From Pandoraea apista (GTDB taxonomy: Bacteria; Pseudomonadota; Gammaproteobacteria; Burkholderiales; Burkholderiaceae): 64,000 nt of DNA. Numbering within the stretch: position 1 is the first letter of the stretch; each line of letters starts with the position of its first letter. The position numbers and the translations under genes are program-made. The notes below the pieces were generated by a model. The model worked only from the letters and a program-made list of their open reading frames with translations, was not told the DNA's origin and made no database searches. This document shows positions 35,669 to 44,351 of this stretch, piece after piece. The stretch spans positions 3,968,001-4,032,000 of the forward strand of contig NZ_CP013481.2 of NCBI RefSeq assembly GCF_001465595.2, in the 5' to 3' direction.

Positions 35669-36223
35669 TTAATTGTTGTGATTGTCGTCGCCATCGCCTG
35701 TGCGCGGCCCCCACGCAGGAGGCGGCACAAGGAAACGCTGGAAATGCCATTGATCAAAGGCGTCGAGGTTGTTCTCCCACGTACGCGGCACATGAGGCGT
35801 TGCCGCGTTCATCTGAATCATGTCGCAATAGAATTCGACATAGTTGCCATCGGGATCTTTGAACACCAGGAAGACGTTCTCGCCCGGACCGTGCTTGCCG
35901 ATTCCACGCACGATCTCGACACCCTTCGCCTTCAGAAACGCGGCGGCGCGTTCGATTTCGTCAAGATTGGCCAGTTGATAAGCGAAATGCTCCAGGCCCG
36001 GCCGCCGGGTGTCGGGCCCGTCGTCGAACTTCGGGGAGTCGGCCGGCAGCTGCGCGAGCGCCAGATCATGATGTTCCTCGCCGCAGCGAAGAAAGACCAT
36101 CTGGTCACCAATACGGTCCGACACCTCCAGGCCGACAATGTCGACGTAAAAGCGAGCGGACGCCTTTAGATCGCGCACCATCATGACCAAATGGCCGAGG
36201 CGGCGGGGACGAGGGCGTGTCAT
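35669..36223 (-). CDS. VOC-family protein, extradiol-dioxygenase-like
   Basis: This 184-aa vicinal-oxygen-chelate protein keeps a possible 2-His-1-carboxylate triad: His11 (LGHLVMMVRDL), His79 (LEHFAYQL) and Glu130 (GNYVEFYCD). It is short for a two-repeat dioxygenase, so a one-module type I dioxygenase or isomerase is likely. The gene ends 10 bp before the permease start codon. Its operon contains FAH, DapA-like and ABC genes, consistent with ring cleavage of an imported aromatic, but no substrate is provable from sequence. Confidence 0.75.
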   Translation of the reverse strand: MTRPRPRRLGHLVMMVRDLKASARFYVDIVGLEVSDRIGDQMVFLRCGEEHHDLALAQLPADSPKFDDGPDTRRPGLEHFAYQLANLDEIERAAAFLKAKGVEIVRGIGKHGPGENVFLVFKDPDGNYVEFYCDMIQMNAATPHVPRTWENNLDAFDQWHFQRFLVPPPAWGPRTGDGDDNHNN

Positions 36224-36283
36224 TGCGATATCTCCATTGCGTGTGTGTCTCGAAAACCAGCGGTCGACGCTCGGCCCCCGGCC

Positions 36284-37381
36284 TCAGAATGCATGCTGCA
36301 TACCCGTGACAACGGCCATCTGCCGATTCGTGGACGACGGCCCGCCAATGCCCTGGAGCACGGCCACCGCGCCATTACCCGACGCCATCTGGTACAGCAC
36401 GTTCACGTATAGCGACGTGCGTTTTGAGAGCGAATAGACATCTGCGACGCTGAACTGCGTCCACCGCTGGCCGTTGAACCGCGAGTACGCAACGCCAGCG
36501 TTGACGGCATTCGTGAGCGTCCACTGGAAGTTCGCCCCCAAATCGTAGTTCGTCATCGTCTGCGCATTGCCGCCTGCGGCGATGCGTGTGGCGGTGATCA
36601 ACGCATGCAGCAACCAGCGCTCGATCCGGTACGACATGCCCACGCCGTAATTGCGCACGTTATCCGTTGGAAACGTCGCACCGTTCGCGAGACTGACGCC
36701 TTGATAGGCAGGCAGCCCGAGGCCCCCACCCAGATTCAACGCGCGGTTGTTCTCGCTCTCGTAAGTCGCGCCGATTTTGAGCGGGCCGTTTGCGTAATCC
36801 AGCGCGAACGCATAATTGCGCCCCTGCGCAAACGCACCGGCCTGATTCGAAAACCCGTACATCGCCCCCGCCGTCAGGCCGCCAATGCTGGGTGTGCGGT
36901 ACTTGACCGAGTTGTCGTACTGGAAGGTGTTGGCCAACTCGTCGAAGTTGCCCGGGTGCATGGCGTAGAAGCTGCCCAGGTTGAAGCCCGTGGAGAACGG
37001 CGCGAGGATGTCGAAGTTGAAGGTCGTCTGATGCCCAAACGTCAACGTACCTGCACGCGCCGACGCGAGCCCCACAAACGCCTGGCGGTTGAACATCACG
37101 CCCGGGCGGATCATGTTGCCGTTCAATACGGAAAACCCGCCCTGCAAGTTGAAGATTGCGCGATTCCCCTCGCCCAGGTCCTCGCTGCCGCGAATCCCCC
37201 AGAAGTTGGGCACCAGGTTGCCTTCCTGTGCCGCGAACAGCGCGTTACCTCTCACATTGTTGACGTACATCACGCCGGCATCGATGTTGCCGTATAGCGT
37301 GACGTTACTCTGGGCAAAAGCGGTCCCGCTGCACAGCGCCAGAAGCGCCAGAAGCGCCGTAGCCGATCGAATGCGGTTCAT
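36284..37381 (-). CDS. General porin (OmpC/Omp32-like, Burkholderiales type)
   Basis: This 365-aa protein has a signal peptide cut at AFA-QS, followed by SNVTLYGNIDAGVMYVNN, the standard opening of betaproteobacterial 16-strand porins. It ends in MQHAF with the terminal Phe needed for outer-membrane insertion. AGAGAGA precedes the ATG. Placed between the ATPase and VOC genes of the importer operon, it probably serves as the outer-membrane entry for the same compound. Confidence 0.9.
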   Translation of the reverse strand: MNRIRSATALLALLALCSGTAFAQSNVTLYGNIDAGVMYVNNVRGNALFAAQEGNLVPNFWGIRGSEDLGEGNRAIFNLQGGFSVLNGNMIRPGVMFNRQAFVGLASARAGTLTFGHQTTFNFDILAPFSTGFNLGSFYAMHPGNFDELANTFQYDNSVKYRTPSIGGLTAGAMYGFSNQAGAFAQGRNYAFALDYANGPLKIGATYESENNRALNLGGGLGLPAYQGVSLANGATFPTDNVRNYGVGMSYRIERWLLHALITATRIAAGGNAQTMTNYDLGANFQWTLTNAVNAGVAYSRFNGQRWTQFSVADVYSLSKRTSLYVNVLYQMASGNGAVAVLQGIGGPSSTNRQMAVVTGMQHAF

Positions 37382-37449
37382 GAATGTGTCTCTCTGTATT
37401 GATCTATTGTTGTCCGGGGCACGCGATGCCGACGCTCTGCCGTGCAGCG

Positions 37450-38325
37450 TCAGGCAACACCCATGATTTCGCCAAGCTCGGTCACCAGCCGCCCGTATTC
37501 GGGGAGTCGACGCGTGACCTTCGGATCGCGCGGGCGCGGCAGGTTGACGCGAATGTCTTGCACGACTCGCCCCGGGCGGGGCGACATCACCAACACCCGG
37601 TCTGCCATAAACACGGCTTCGTCAATGCTGTGCGTTACAAGCAGCACGCTTTGCCGGTTCGTCTGACATAGCCGCAGCAGCTCGACATTCAGGCGGTCAC
37701 GCGTCAGGGCGTCGAGTGCGCCGAAGGGTTCGTCGAGCAGCAGCAGATCCGGCTGCGTGATCAGTGCCTGTCCCAACGCCACCCGCTGCCGCATGCCGCC
37801 CGACAACTCGTGCGGATAGCGGTTTGCAAAGTCGTCGAGACCAAGCACTTGCAACATGCCGGGCACCCGCTCGTTGATCACATTGCGTGGCATGCCGCGT
37901 GTCTGCGCGCACAGGCAGAGATTCTCGACCACGTTCAACCACGGCAACAGGTTGTAGGTCTGAAACACGATCCCGACATGCGGGGACGGCGCTTTGACTT
38001 CGTCGCCGAACACCCTCACCACCCCTGACGGATCGCAGGGATACAGCCCGCCGATCAGTCGCAGCAATGTGCTCTTGCCACAGCCGCTGGGGCCCAGCAC
38101 CGCAACAAACTCGCCGCGCGGCACCTCCAGCGAGAGCGGATCGAGCGCACGCACGCCGGCCCCCTCAAACGTCTTTGCGACCTCATGCAGCGAAATGGCG
38201 AGCGCCGCGGGCACATCGCCGGGCACTGCCGCACGCGGGCGCGTGCCATCGGCTGCGGGCGAACTCATCACCTTCATCGTCAACACATCGCGCTCCTTGC
38301 GAGGAATGAGCGAAGCGAGCGTCAT
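37450..38325 (-). CDS. ABC transporter ATP-binding protein, SsuB/TauB type
   Basis: This 291-aa protein shows Walker [11 protein letters not shown]-loop VFQTYNLLPWL, signature [12 protein letters not shown], Walker [13 protein letters not shown] and the switch His in VTHSIDEA. Its first codon overlaps the stop codon of the upstream VOC gene by 4 bp (ATGA). It energises the importer whose permease is encoded at 34912-35658. The extra 30 N-terminal residues are not conserved and the true start may be further downstream. Confidence 0.9.
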   Translation of the reverse strand: MTLASLIPRKERDVLTMKVMSSPAADGTRPRAAVPGDVPAALAISLHEVAKTFEGAGVRALDPLSLEVPRGEFVAVLGPSGCGKSTLLRLIGGLYPCDPSGVVRVFGDEVKAPSPHVGIVFQTYNLLPWLNVVENLCLCAQTRGMPRNVINERVPGMLQVLGLDDFANRYPHELSGGMRQRVALGQALITQPDLLLLDEPFGALDALTRDRLNVELLRLCQTNRQSVLLVTHSIDEAVFMADRVLVMSPRPGRVVQDIRVNLPRPRDPKVTRRLPEYGRLVTELGEIMGVA

Positions 38326-38723
38326 TTGCGCGCGCCAACCCAGCCGTTATGAGAGATGTCGAACACATTGCCGAGGGGATCGCGGAATTTCTTTTCGTAG
38401 TACAGCGATGTCTTGTCTATCGGCAGATCCATGAAAAATTCGCCGCCATTCTGTGTGATGGCGTCCGATTGCGCGTCGAGGTCGTCGCACCAGAAACCAA
38501 TGTGATGAAAGCCGACAAAGTCCTTGCCTTTGTCCAGCCCCGCCGATTCGTCGTTCTTGTAGTTCAACAGCGCGAGGCACACTGTGCCGTCCGTGAGATA
38601 GACGCCGCTCGCCAGCGGTGAATCGGTCTGTCCTGCAATCGTCATGCCGAACGTTTCGCAATAGAATTTCGCAGTCTCGGCCGGATTCGGCACGGCGAGG
38701 GCAATGTGGCGCAGCTTGGCCAT
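38322..38723 (-). CDS. VOC-family protein (glyoxalase-like), small
   Basis: This 133-aa vicinal-oxygen-chelate protein has LRHIALAVPNPAETAKFYCETFGM at the start, GFHHIGFWCDDLD in the middle and FRDPLGNVFDISHNGW near the end, giving candidate metal ligands His6, His73 or His74 and Glu110. It resembles lactoylglutathione-lyase-like proteins of catabolic operons. It is coupled to the ATPase gene by an ATGA overlap and lies 116 bp after the binding-protein gene. The reaction is not predictable. Confidence 0.78.
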   Translation of the reverse strand: MAKLRHIALAVPNPAETAKFYCETFGMTIAGQTDSPLASGVYLTDGTVCLALLNYKNDESAGLDKGKDFVGFHHIGFWCDDLDAQSDAITQNGGEFFMDLPIDKTSLYYEKKFRDPLGNVFDISHNGWVGARK

Positions 38724-38772
38724 GGTTGTGCTCCTGTCTGTCGTTCGTGGTTCTTGGTAGTTCTTTGGGAAA

Positions 38773-38792
38773 GCGGCCTTCGCGAGGGCCGC
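38773..38792 (-). terminator. Intercistronic hairpin after binding-protein gene
   Basis: On the minus strand GCGGCC pairs with GGCCGC around an 8-nt loop and TTTCCC follows, between the binding-protein gene and the VOC gene. Such hairpins often keep binding-protein mRNA more abundant than the rest of an ABC operon. Confidence 0.4.
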
Positions 38793-38839
38793 AGTGCTTT
38801 AGCCGAGGCAAACGCTCCGGCACGAATTCACCAGGCGAC

Positions 38840-39835
38840 TCAGTCGAAGAATGCGTCTGTGTAGATGTCCTCGCTCTTGACCTTGCCGCCGAGCCTGAAG
38901 GCGCTGTCGATAAAGGCCGCCGTCTTGTTCATGCGGTCTGGCGACATCCAGCCGAGCGACTTCTTCGACGCGGTCTTGTCGACGATCAGATCGGCCGTCT
39001 CCGACACCTGCTGGGTGAGTACGTCGCGATCGAGCATTGGGTACTGCTTCGCGATGATGTCGACCGTCTCTTTCTGGTGTGCCACCAGATAGTCGTAACC
39101 CTTATAGGTCGCTTGCACGAACTTGCGAACCATCTCGGGGTCTTTCCTGATCAGTTCGTCGGAGGTGACGATGCCGTTGCCGTAGATGTCCAGTCCGTAG
39201 TCGGCATACTCGATGGCGCGAAGGGTGAGCTTCGCCTGACGCGCATCTTTCTGGATCACCGCGCGGTTCGAGCCGCGCCAGCATTCGGCAAGATCGATCC
39301 GGCCCTGAATGAGAGACAGATCTACCACCGAGGGGTCCATTTGCACGAGACGGAGATAGTCGCGCGGCAACTTGTTCTTTTCGAGCCACGCCGGTGCAAT
39401 GTTCTGCACCGGCGACCCCGCACCTCCACCGAGGCGCTTGCCCGCCAGATCCTTCAGCGATGTGGCTTTGGTGTTCTCTTCCACGTAGCAAAGGCCGGCC
39501 GGCCATCGCGTATTGATCGCGCCCACCATGCGTGTCTGGCCGCCGTTGGCCCGGTTGAGCGATACGCTCACCGGATCTCCATAGCCAAACTGAAATGCAC
39601 CGCGATCCACCTCGTTGACGGTCCGATTGCCGCCGTAGCCGCGCACTGCCGTGACATCGAGACCCACGTCGCGGTAGAAGCCCTTATCGATCGCCACCAG
39701 CACGCCCGCCGTACTCCCTTGCGGAACCCACGCCAGATTGAACGTCACGGCCTGTCCCGCCTGCGCGGCTCCGGCGCAGAACGCAACGCCCGCAACCCAC
39801 GCGGCCCAATACTGAATTCGCTTGCCCCACTTCAT
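38840..39835 (-). CDS. ABC transporter substrate-binding protein, NMT1/SsuA type
   Basis: This 331-aa periplasmic protein has a signal peptide ending AGAAQA. NMT1/THI5-like features are FNLAWVPQGSTAGVLVAIDKGFYRDVGLDV, FGYGDPVSVS, GKRLGGGAGSPVQ and IYGNGIVTSDELIRKDPEMV. AGGAG precedes the ATG. It captures the compound for the importer made with the permease and ATPase of the same operon. Relatives bind taurine, aromatic sulfonates, pyrimidine precursors or phthalates. Confidence 0.88.
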   Translation of the reverse strand: MKWGKRIQYWAAWVAGVAFCAGAAQAGQAVTFNLAWVPQGSTAGVLVAIDKGFYRDVGLDVTAVRGYGGNRTVNEVDRGAFQFGYGDPVSVSLNRANGGQTRMVGAINTRWPAGLCYVEENTKATSLKDLAGKRLGGGAGSPVQNIAPAWLEKNKLPRDYLRLVQMDPSVVDLSLIQGRIDLAECWRGSNRAVIQKDARQAKLTLRAIEYADYGLDIYGNGIVTSDELIRKDPEMVRKFVQATYKGYDYLVAHQKETVDIIAKQYPMLDRDVLTQQVSETADLIVDKTASKKSLGWMSPDRMNKTAAFIDSAFRLGGKVKSEDIYTDAFFD

Positions 39836-39898
39836 GGTGTCTCCTGTGAGAATGCCTCTTGCCGTGCACACGAGGTTGCGGAGGTACGATCTGCGGGG

Positions 39899-40828
39899 CT
39901 AAGCAGCTGCCACCGGGTTGCGCAACGTGCCGATGCCCGCGATGTGCGCTTCCATGACATCGCCCGGCTTGAGATAGATGCCGCGCCCCATGCCCACGCC
40001 AGTTGGTGTGCCGGTAGCGATCACGTCGCCCGGCTGCAACGTGAGAATCGTCGACAGGTAAGCGATCTGCTCGCGTACGTTGAAGATCATCTCGGCGGTC
40101 GAGCCGTTCTGCATCACGTCGTCGTTCACCTTCAGACGCATGTGAACGTCTTGCGGATCGGGAATCTGGTTGGCCGGCACGATCCACGGACCGATCGGCG
40201 CGAACGTGTCAAAGCATTTGCCGCGGAACCAGTCGAACTTGAAGGGGAAATCGGTGCGCATATTCAGATCGCGTGCCGACACGTCGTTCACGACCGTATA
40301 GCCCGCCACACAATCGAGCGCTCGCTCGACGCTGATGTTGCGCGTCGTCTGGCCAATCACCGCACCCAGCTCGATCTCCCAGTCGACCTGTTGGGACGCC
40401 GCGGGCATACGCACCACGTCGTTCTGGCCGATCACCGACGTATTCGGCTTCAAAAATACATAAGGTTGGCTGTCAGCTTTGGCGGCCAGCACCGTCCCCA
40501 TTTCATTCGCGTGCTCGACGAAATTCGACGCCGCACAGAACACCCGTTGCGGGCGCACGGGCGGCAGGATGTCGTTCGCCCCGATCGTCAGCGGACGCAT
40601 CTCCCCACGCTTCGCCTCTGCCTTCGCCGCGAATCGATCCAATTCGAGCGAAACATCCGGCCATTGGGCAATCAGGCCGTCGACCGGCAGCGTCGCCCAG
40701 GCGGGCAACGCCCCGTCGAAGACGAGACGTGCCGCGTTGGCCAGATCGAAAAGTTGTTCGCCACTAAGCACAAGCGCCGCGCGCTCCGTCGTGCCGTTCC
40801 GGTAATTTGCCAATGCGTACCACACCAT
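39899..40828 (-). CDS. Fumarylacetoacetate hydrolase family protein
   Basis: This 309-aa protein has FAH-fold markers: FCAASNFVEHANEMG, FLKPNTSVIG, DWEIELGAVIG (two metal-binding Glu), GYTVVNDVSARDL and VIATGTPTGVGMG. Such enzymes cleave C-C bonds of 3-oxo acids or decarboxylate and hydrate ring-cleavage products, for example fumarylpyruvate or acylpyruvates. It is the first gene of the ten-gene minus-strand operon. GAGGAAAG precedes the ATG. Together with the VOC and DapA-like proteins it implies the lower part of a ring-cleavage pathway. Confidence 0.87.
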   Translation of the reverse strand: MVWYALANYRNGTTERAALVLSGEQLFDLANAARLVFDGALPAWATLPVDGLIAQWPDVSLELDRFAAKAEAKRGEMRPLTIGANDILPPVRPQRVFCAASNFVEHANEMGTVLAAKADSQPYVFLKPNTSVIGQNDVVRMPAASQQVDWEIELGAVIGQTTRNISVERALDCVAGYTVVNDVSARDLNMRTDFPFKFDWFRGKCFDTFAPIGPWIVPANQIPDPQDVHMRLKVNDDVMQNGSTAEMIFNVREQIAYLSTILTLQPGDVIATGTPTGVGMGRGIYLKPGDVMEAHIAGIGTLRNPVAAA

Positions 40829-40925
40829 TTTTTCTTTCCTCGCGATGTTGTTCGGACCGCCGTGCGCGATCGAATCCCAAGGTTCGATGTCTCACGCCGC
40901 ACGGTTAAATGCATGCTAGATTCAT

Positions 40926-40937
40926 CACATATATGTG
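40926..40937. promoter_or_regulatory. Candidate GntR/FCD operator before the FAH operon
   Basis: CACATATATGTG is a perfect 12-bp palindrome about 98 bp upstream of the first operon gene, in A+T-rich DNA. Short T-rich palindromes of this kind are typical for FCD-type GntR regulators, and one is encoded at the operon end (32480-33139). Confidence 0.45.
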
Positions 40938-40939
40938 TA

Positions 40940-41390
40940 AACGATTTTATGCATTTGTAGGGTAAGCACCGATTTGTGCTGCGAAGCGGAAAAATGTTGG
41001 GGAATTACGTGCGGATGACGGATAAAGCGAGCGGGTATGCCGCCACTCGTCATGGCGCAATGCGGAAAACGGGGAGGGAGATGGAGGGCGACGGCCGTAG
41101 CGAGCGGCTGTACCTACTCGCAAAACTCGGCGGCGAATGCCGTCCAGTTCAAGCCAGCCGGCGTGGGCAGCCGGTGGTCAGCATGACGTTGCAGAGACAT
41201 CTGCGCCAAATCGCTGGACGGATGTGCTCCGCGATGGCATCAAACGATCCACGGAACGCCTTTCCAGCCGTGGCGCGCCATCGGGACATTGCTTAAGAAA
41301 GCACGCTGACGGTCAAACTGCCCGCGCGCATGGCACTTTGCGTCGTGCAGGTACTTGTTAGGTGGACGCGTGCGAAGGGGACACTGCAAA
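40940..41390. other. Intergenic region without a supported gene
   Basis: Between the operator before the FAH operon and the terminator after the symporter gene I find no frame with a recognisable product. One frame of 106 codons (40976-41296, plus strand) has no good ribosome site and no family features. Confidence 0.5.
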
Positions 41391-41391
41391 G

Positions 41392-41429
41392 GAAAACCGG
41401 TGCCACACATGCCGATGACGTGTGGCACC
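41392..41429 (-). terminator. Rho-independent terminator after symporter gene
   Basis: On the minus strand GGTGCCACAC pairs with GTGTGGCACC, a perfect 10-bp stem with an 11-nt loop, followed by GGTTTTCC. It starts 46 bp past the symporter stop codon. Confidence 0.7.
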
Positions 41430-41475
41430 TTGAACCGCGCGTAATGTCGCGCGAGCCGATTGGACATCAAACGGT

Positions 41476-42972
41476 TTAAGCGCTGCGCAGCGCCGGATGC
41501 GCACCCCTTCCGAGCACCACGTTGGCGATCACGGCGACAACGATATTTACTGCCAGGGCGATGAGGCCGGTGTACAGAGATATCTTGTCCCCTCCGAACG
41601 CGAACGTGTGTACTGGCTTGATTCCGTCTGCGAATGCCAGCCAACTCCCGTACACGATACCGACCGCCCAGCCGCACAACAGCGCACGCGCCCCAAACCA
41701 GCTAACGAACAAGCCGAACACGAGCGCCGGGAACGTCTGCAAGATCCAGACACCACCGAGCAACTGCAAATCCAATGCGAATTGCGTCGGAAGGAACAGG
41801 ATGAACACCAGCGCACCGAGTTTCACCACCAGTGACACGATCTTGGCGACCTTCGCCTCACCCGCATTCGAGATGCCCGGGTTGACGTAAGGTTTCCAGA
41901 AGTTGCGCGTGAACAGATTGGAGGCGCCGATCGACATCACGGCGGCAGGCACGAGCGCACCGATCGCAATCGCCGCGAATGCGAAGCCTGCAAACCAGCT
42001 CGGGAACAGGCCGTTGAACAACGCCGGTACGACATCGTTGTTGGTCTGCACTTTCACGCCAGCGGCGTAGGCCATGAAACCCAGCAAGGCGATCAGGCCG
42101 AGCAGCACAGTGTAGGCCGGCAGGAACACGGCGTTCTTGCGAATCGTGTTGGCATTCTTCGCCGCAAACACCCCTGTCAACGTATGCGGATACATGAACG
42201 CCGCCAGCGCCGAACCGATCGCGAGTGTTGCGAATGGCAGGAATTGCGCCGGCTTCAGCGTCAGCCCCGTCGCCCCGCCCTTCTTGGCGAACACGTCGCG
42301 CGCCGTATCGAACACTACGCCGTACCCGCCCAGCTTGGCCGGCACGACGATCACCGCCACCAGAACGACGATGTAAATCATCAGATCCTTGACGAACGCG
42401 ATCAGCGCCGGCGCACGCAACCCCGCAGAGTAGGTGTACAGCGCGAGAATGACGAACGCGGCCAGCAGCGGAAACTCGCCCGTCAGACCCAGCGCCTTGA
42501 TCACGACTTCCATACCGATCAGTTGCAGGGCGATGTAGGGCATGGTGGCCACCACCCCCGTGAGCGCAATGGCGAACTCAAGCGGACGCGATTGATACCG
42601 GCCATAGACAACGTCGGCGGCAGTGACATGCCCTGCCTTGTGCGCCGCATGCCACAGCTTCGGCATGATCAGGAAAACAATCGGATAGACGAGAATCGTG
42701 TACGGCAGCGCAAAGAACCCATAGGCGCCAACGGCATAGACCAGGGCAGGCACGGCAATCACCGTATAAGCGGTGTAGAAGTCTCCGCCAACGAGGAACC
42801 ACGTAATCCAGGTACCGAAATTGCGACCGCCCAGTCCCCACTCGTCGAGGTGGGCGCCCTTGGGCGATGTGCCTGCCATCCATCGAGACGCCCAGAAACC
42901 CATGACGGTCACAAGGGCAAAGAAGAATACGAAAACCGCCAGTGCGGTCCAGTTGATGCCGGAGGCGTTCAT
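41476..42972 (-). CDS. Sodium:solute symporter (SSS family, MctP-like)
   Basis: This 498-aa membrane protein has about 13 segments. It carries the SSS-family EWGLGGRNFGTWITWFLVGGDFYTAYT opening, PYIALQLIGMEVVIKALG and a GASNLFTRNFWKPYV segment. It resembles the monocarboxylate permease MctP, which takes up lactate, pyruvate and similar acids. Its ATG overlaps the stop codon of the small DUF3311 gene (TGATG), so translation is coupled, and such pairs recur in Burkholderiales. A preceding GTG at 42975 is an alternative start. Confidence 0.87.
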   Translation of the reverse strand: MNASGINWTALAVFVFFFALVTVMGFWASRWMAGTSPKGAHLDEWGLGGRNFGTWITWFLVGGDFYTAYTVIAVPALVYAVGAYGFFALPYTILVYPIVFLIMPKLWHAAHKAGHVTAADVVYGRYQSRPLEFAIALTGVVATMPYIALQLIGMEVVIKALGLTGEFPLLAAFVILALYTYSAGLRAPALIAFVKDLMIYIVVLVAVIVVPAKLGGYGVVFDTARDVFAKKGGATGLTLKPAQFLPFATLAIGSALAAFMYPHTLTGVFAAKNANTIRKNAVFLPAYTVLLGLIALLGFMAYAAGVKVQTNNDVVPALFNGLFPSWFAGFAFAAIAIGALVPAAVMSIGASNLFTRNFWKPYVNPGISNAGEAKVAKIVSLVVKLGALVFILFLPTQFALDLQLLGGVWILQTFPALVFGLFVSWFGARALLCGWAVGIVYGSWLAFADGIKPVHTFAFGGDKISLYTGLIALAVNIVVAVIANVVLGRGAHPALRSA

Positions 42973-43151
42973 CACTCTTCCCCTTTCTTCAGTCCGTTGC
43001 GGAACACGATCCAGATCAGCAACGACGTCAGTGGCACCCAGGCGAATTGATACCAGTAGAAGAACGGAAAGCCCCAGAGCGATGGCAATTCCCGGTTATA
43101 GAACGGAACCCACAATAAGCCGATGAACGGCAGCAATAGCAATAACCGCAT
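42972..43151 (-). CDS. DUF3311 small membrane protein
   Basis: This 59-residue protein begins MRLLLLLPFIGLLWVPFYN and has a second hydrophobic stretch, FAWVPLTSLLIWIVF, before a charged tail (RNGLKKGEE). It matches the DUF3311 type, two-helix proteins encoded just before SSS transporters, probably an accessory subunit. GAGGAGAG precedes the ATG at 43151, and its TGA overlaps the symporter ATG. Confidence 0.85.
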   Translation of the reverse strand: MRLLLLLPFIGLLWVPFYNRELPSLWGFPFFYWYQFAWVPLTSLLIWIVFRNGLKKGEE

Positions 43152-43358
43152 TTGCGTGTCTCTCCTCGCGTTTTGGTTGGATTGATGCGTATTGACTTGC
43201 CACTGTTTCTCACTCTAGCCCATCGACACAGGTTTTGCCGGGCTGGCCTGAAAGCCCCGAACGGCGGCCGTCGCGAGGATTTTTGGGGTGTTGTGCGTGT
43301 TGAAACGACGCAGCGCATTGCTGGGGAATAAGCGTGGGCTCGCGCCCGACGTCATCGC

Positions 43359-44252
43359 TCAATGCGAGGCCAATCTTTCGAGCAGCATCGACACAAATGT
43401 CTGGGTAATGGGCGGCAATGTCCGCCCTCGCTTTTTGATCAAGGCAATGGGGCGCAAGAAGGCGTCGTGATCAATGGGACGAATCAGCAAGTCCGGTTCC
43501 GCCCTGACCTCTCGGGCGGACGCCGGCAGGATTGTCACGCCAAGCCCCGCCCTGACCATGGCAACGGCCGTCATCATGTAGGTCGGCTCACACGCAATCT
43601 CCGGCATGTAGCCACTGCGCGCAAACGCGCCGTCGACGACCGCCCGGACACTCGTATTCTTCGCGGTCAGCACGAGCGGCACACTGGCAAGCTCCGCGAG
43701 CCCGAGGTGCTTGCGTCGCGCAAGCCTGTGGCGCGCGGGCAGCACCGCCACGAGATGATCGCCGCCCGAATACAGGACATCGAACTCGGGGTCGGTCACG
43801 TCGCCCCCCGTCAGTCCGATATCGACCTCCTCAGTGCGCACCAGCGAGTCGACCACGCCGGCTACGGCGTCGCGCACGTGGAAGCCCGCACGCGGCACCC
43901 GTGCCTTGACTCGCTGAATCAGCTCCGGCAATTCGCTCGCGGCAAACGTCGGCAGGCACGCAATACGCACGACACCGCTCGATCCGTCGCCCAACGCCCG
44001 CGCATCGATCAGCACATGCTCCATGTCGTGCAGCGACTTCTGCAACAACGGCAAGAGCGCACGCCCCGCCGGAGTCAGCGCCACATTTCGGCTATTGCGG
44101 TCGAACAACCGCACACCGACCGTCTCCTCCAGCCGGCGAATCTGCACAGTCAACGCCGGTTGCGACAGATGCAGTTGTCCCGCCGCGCGCGTAAAACTGC
44201 CGCTCTGCGCTACCGCGAGAAACGCCCGAATGTCTCGTAGATTCAAATCCAT
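43359..44252 (-). CDS. LysR-family transcriptional regulator
   Basis: This 297-aa LysR protein has the helix-turn-helix IRAFLAVAQSGSFTRAAGQLHLSQPALTVQIRRLEETVGVRLFDR and an effector domain beginning GVVRIACLPTFAASELP. It is divergent from the CitMHS transporter gene with a 99-bp gap that contains an ATCAA-N10-TTGAT dyad, so it most likely controls the CitMHS-AtuA-DUF4387 operon in response to the imported acid. Confidence 0.87.
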   Translation of the reverse strand: MDLNLRDIRAFLAVAQSGSFTRAAGQLHLSQPALTVQIRRLEETVGVRLFDRNSRNVALTPAGRALLPLLQKSLHDMEHVLIDARALGDGSSGVVRIACLPTFAASELPELIQRVKARVPRAGFHVRDAVAGVVDSLVRTEEVDIGLTGGDVTDPEFDVLYSGGDHLVAVLPARHRLARRKHLGLAELASVPLVLTAKNTSVRAVVDGAFARSGYMPEIACEPTYMMTAVAMVRAGLGVTILPASAREVRAEPDLLIRPIDHDAFLRPIALIKKRGRTLPPITQTFVSMLLERLASH

Positions 44253-44272
44253 TATGTTTTGTGATTACTGCG

Positions 44273-44292
44273 ATCAAATCATTTCAATTGAT
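44273..44292. promoter_or_regulatory. Candidate LysR operator before CitMHS gene
   Basis: ATCAA and TTGAT form 5-bp arms with a 10-bp spacer, in A+T-rich DNA 60 bp upstream of the transporter start codon. The arrangement fits the LysR T-N11-A class. Confidence 0.4.
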
Positions 44293-44351
44293 TTATCAAT
44301 CTCCTGAAATTACGCTCGAACGCACTAAAAAACAATATTGGAGACAAGCAC

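Noticed and set aside
38618-40960. Long plus-strand frame opposite the binding-protein and FAH genes
   Set aside because: It covers two secure genes on the other strand, is His/Arg-rich, and crosses their intergenic gap without any signal.
40976-41296. 106-codon plus-strand frame in the gap between the FAH operon and the symporter gene
   Set aside because: No ribosome site, no domain and odd composition; more likely non-coding.
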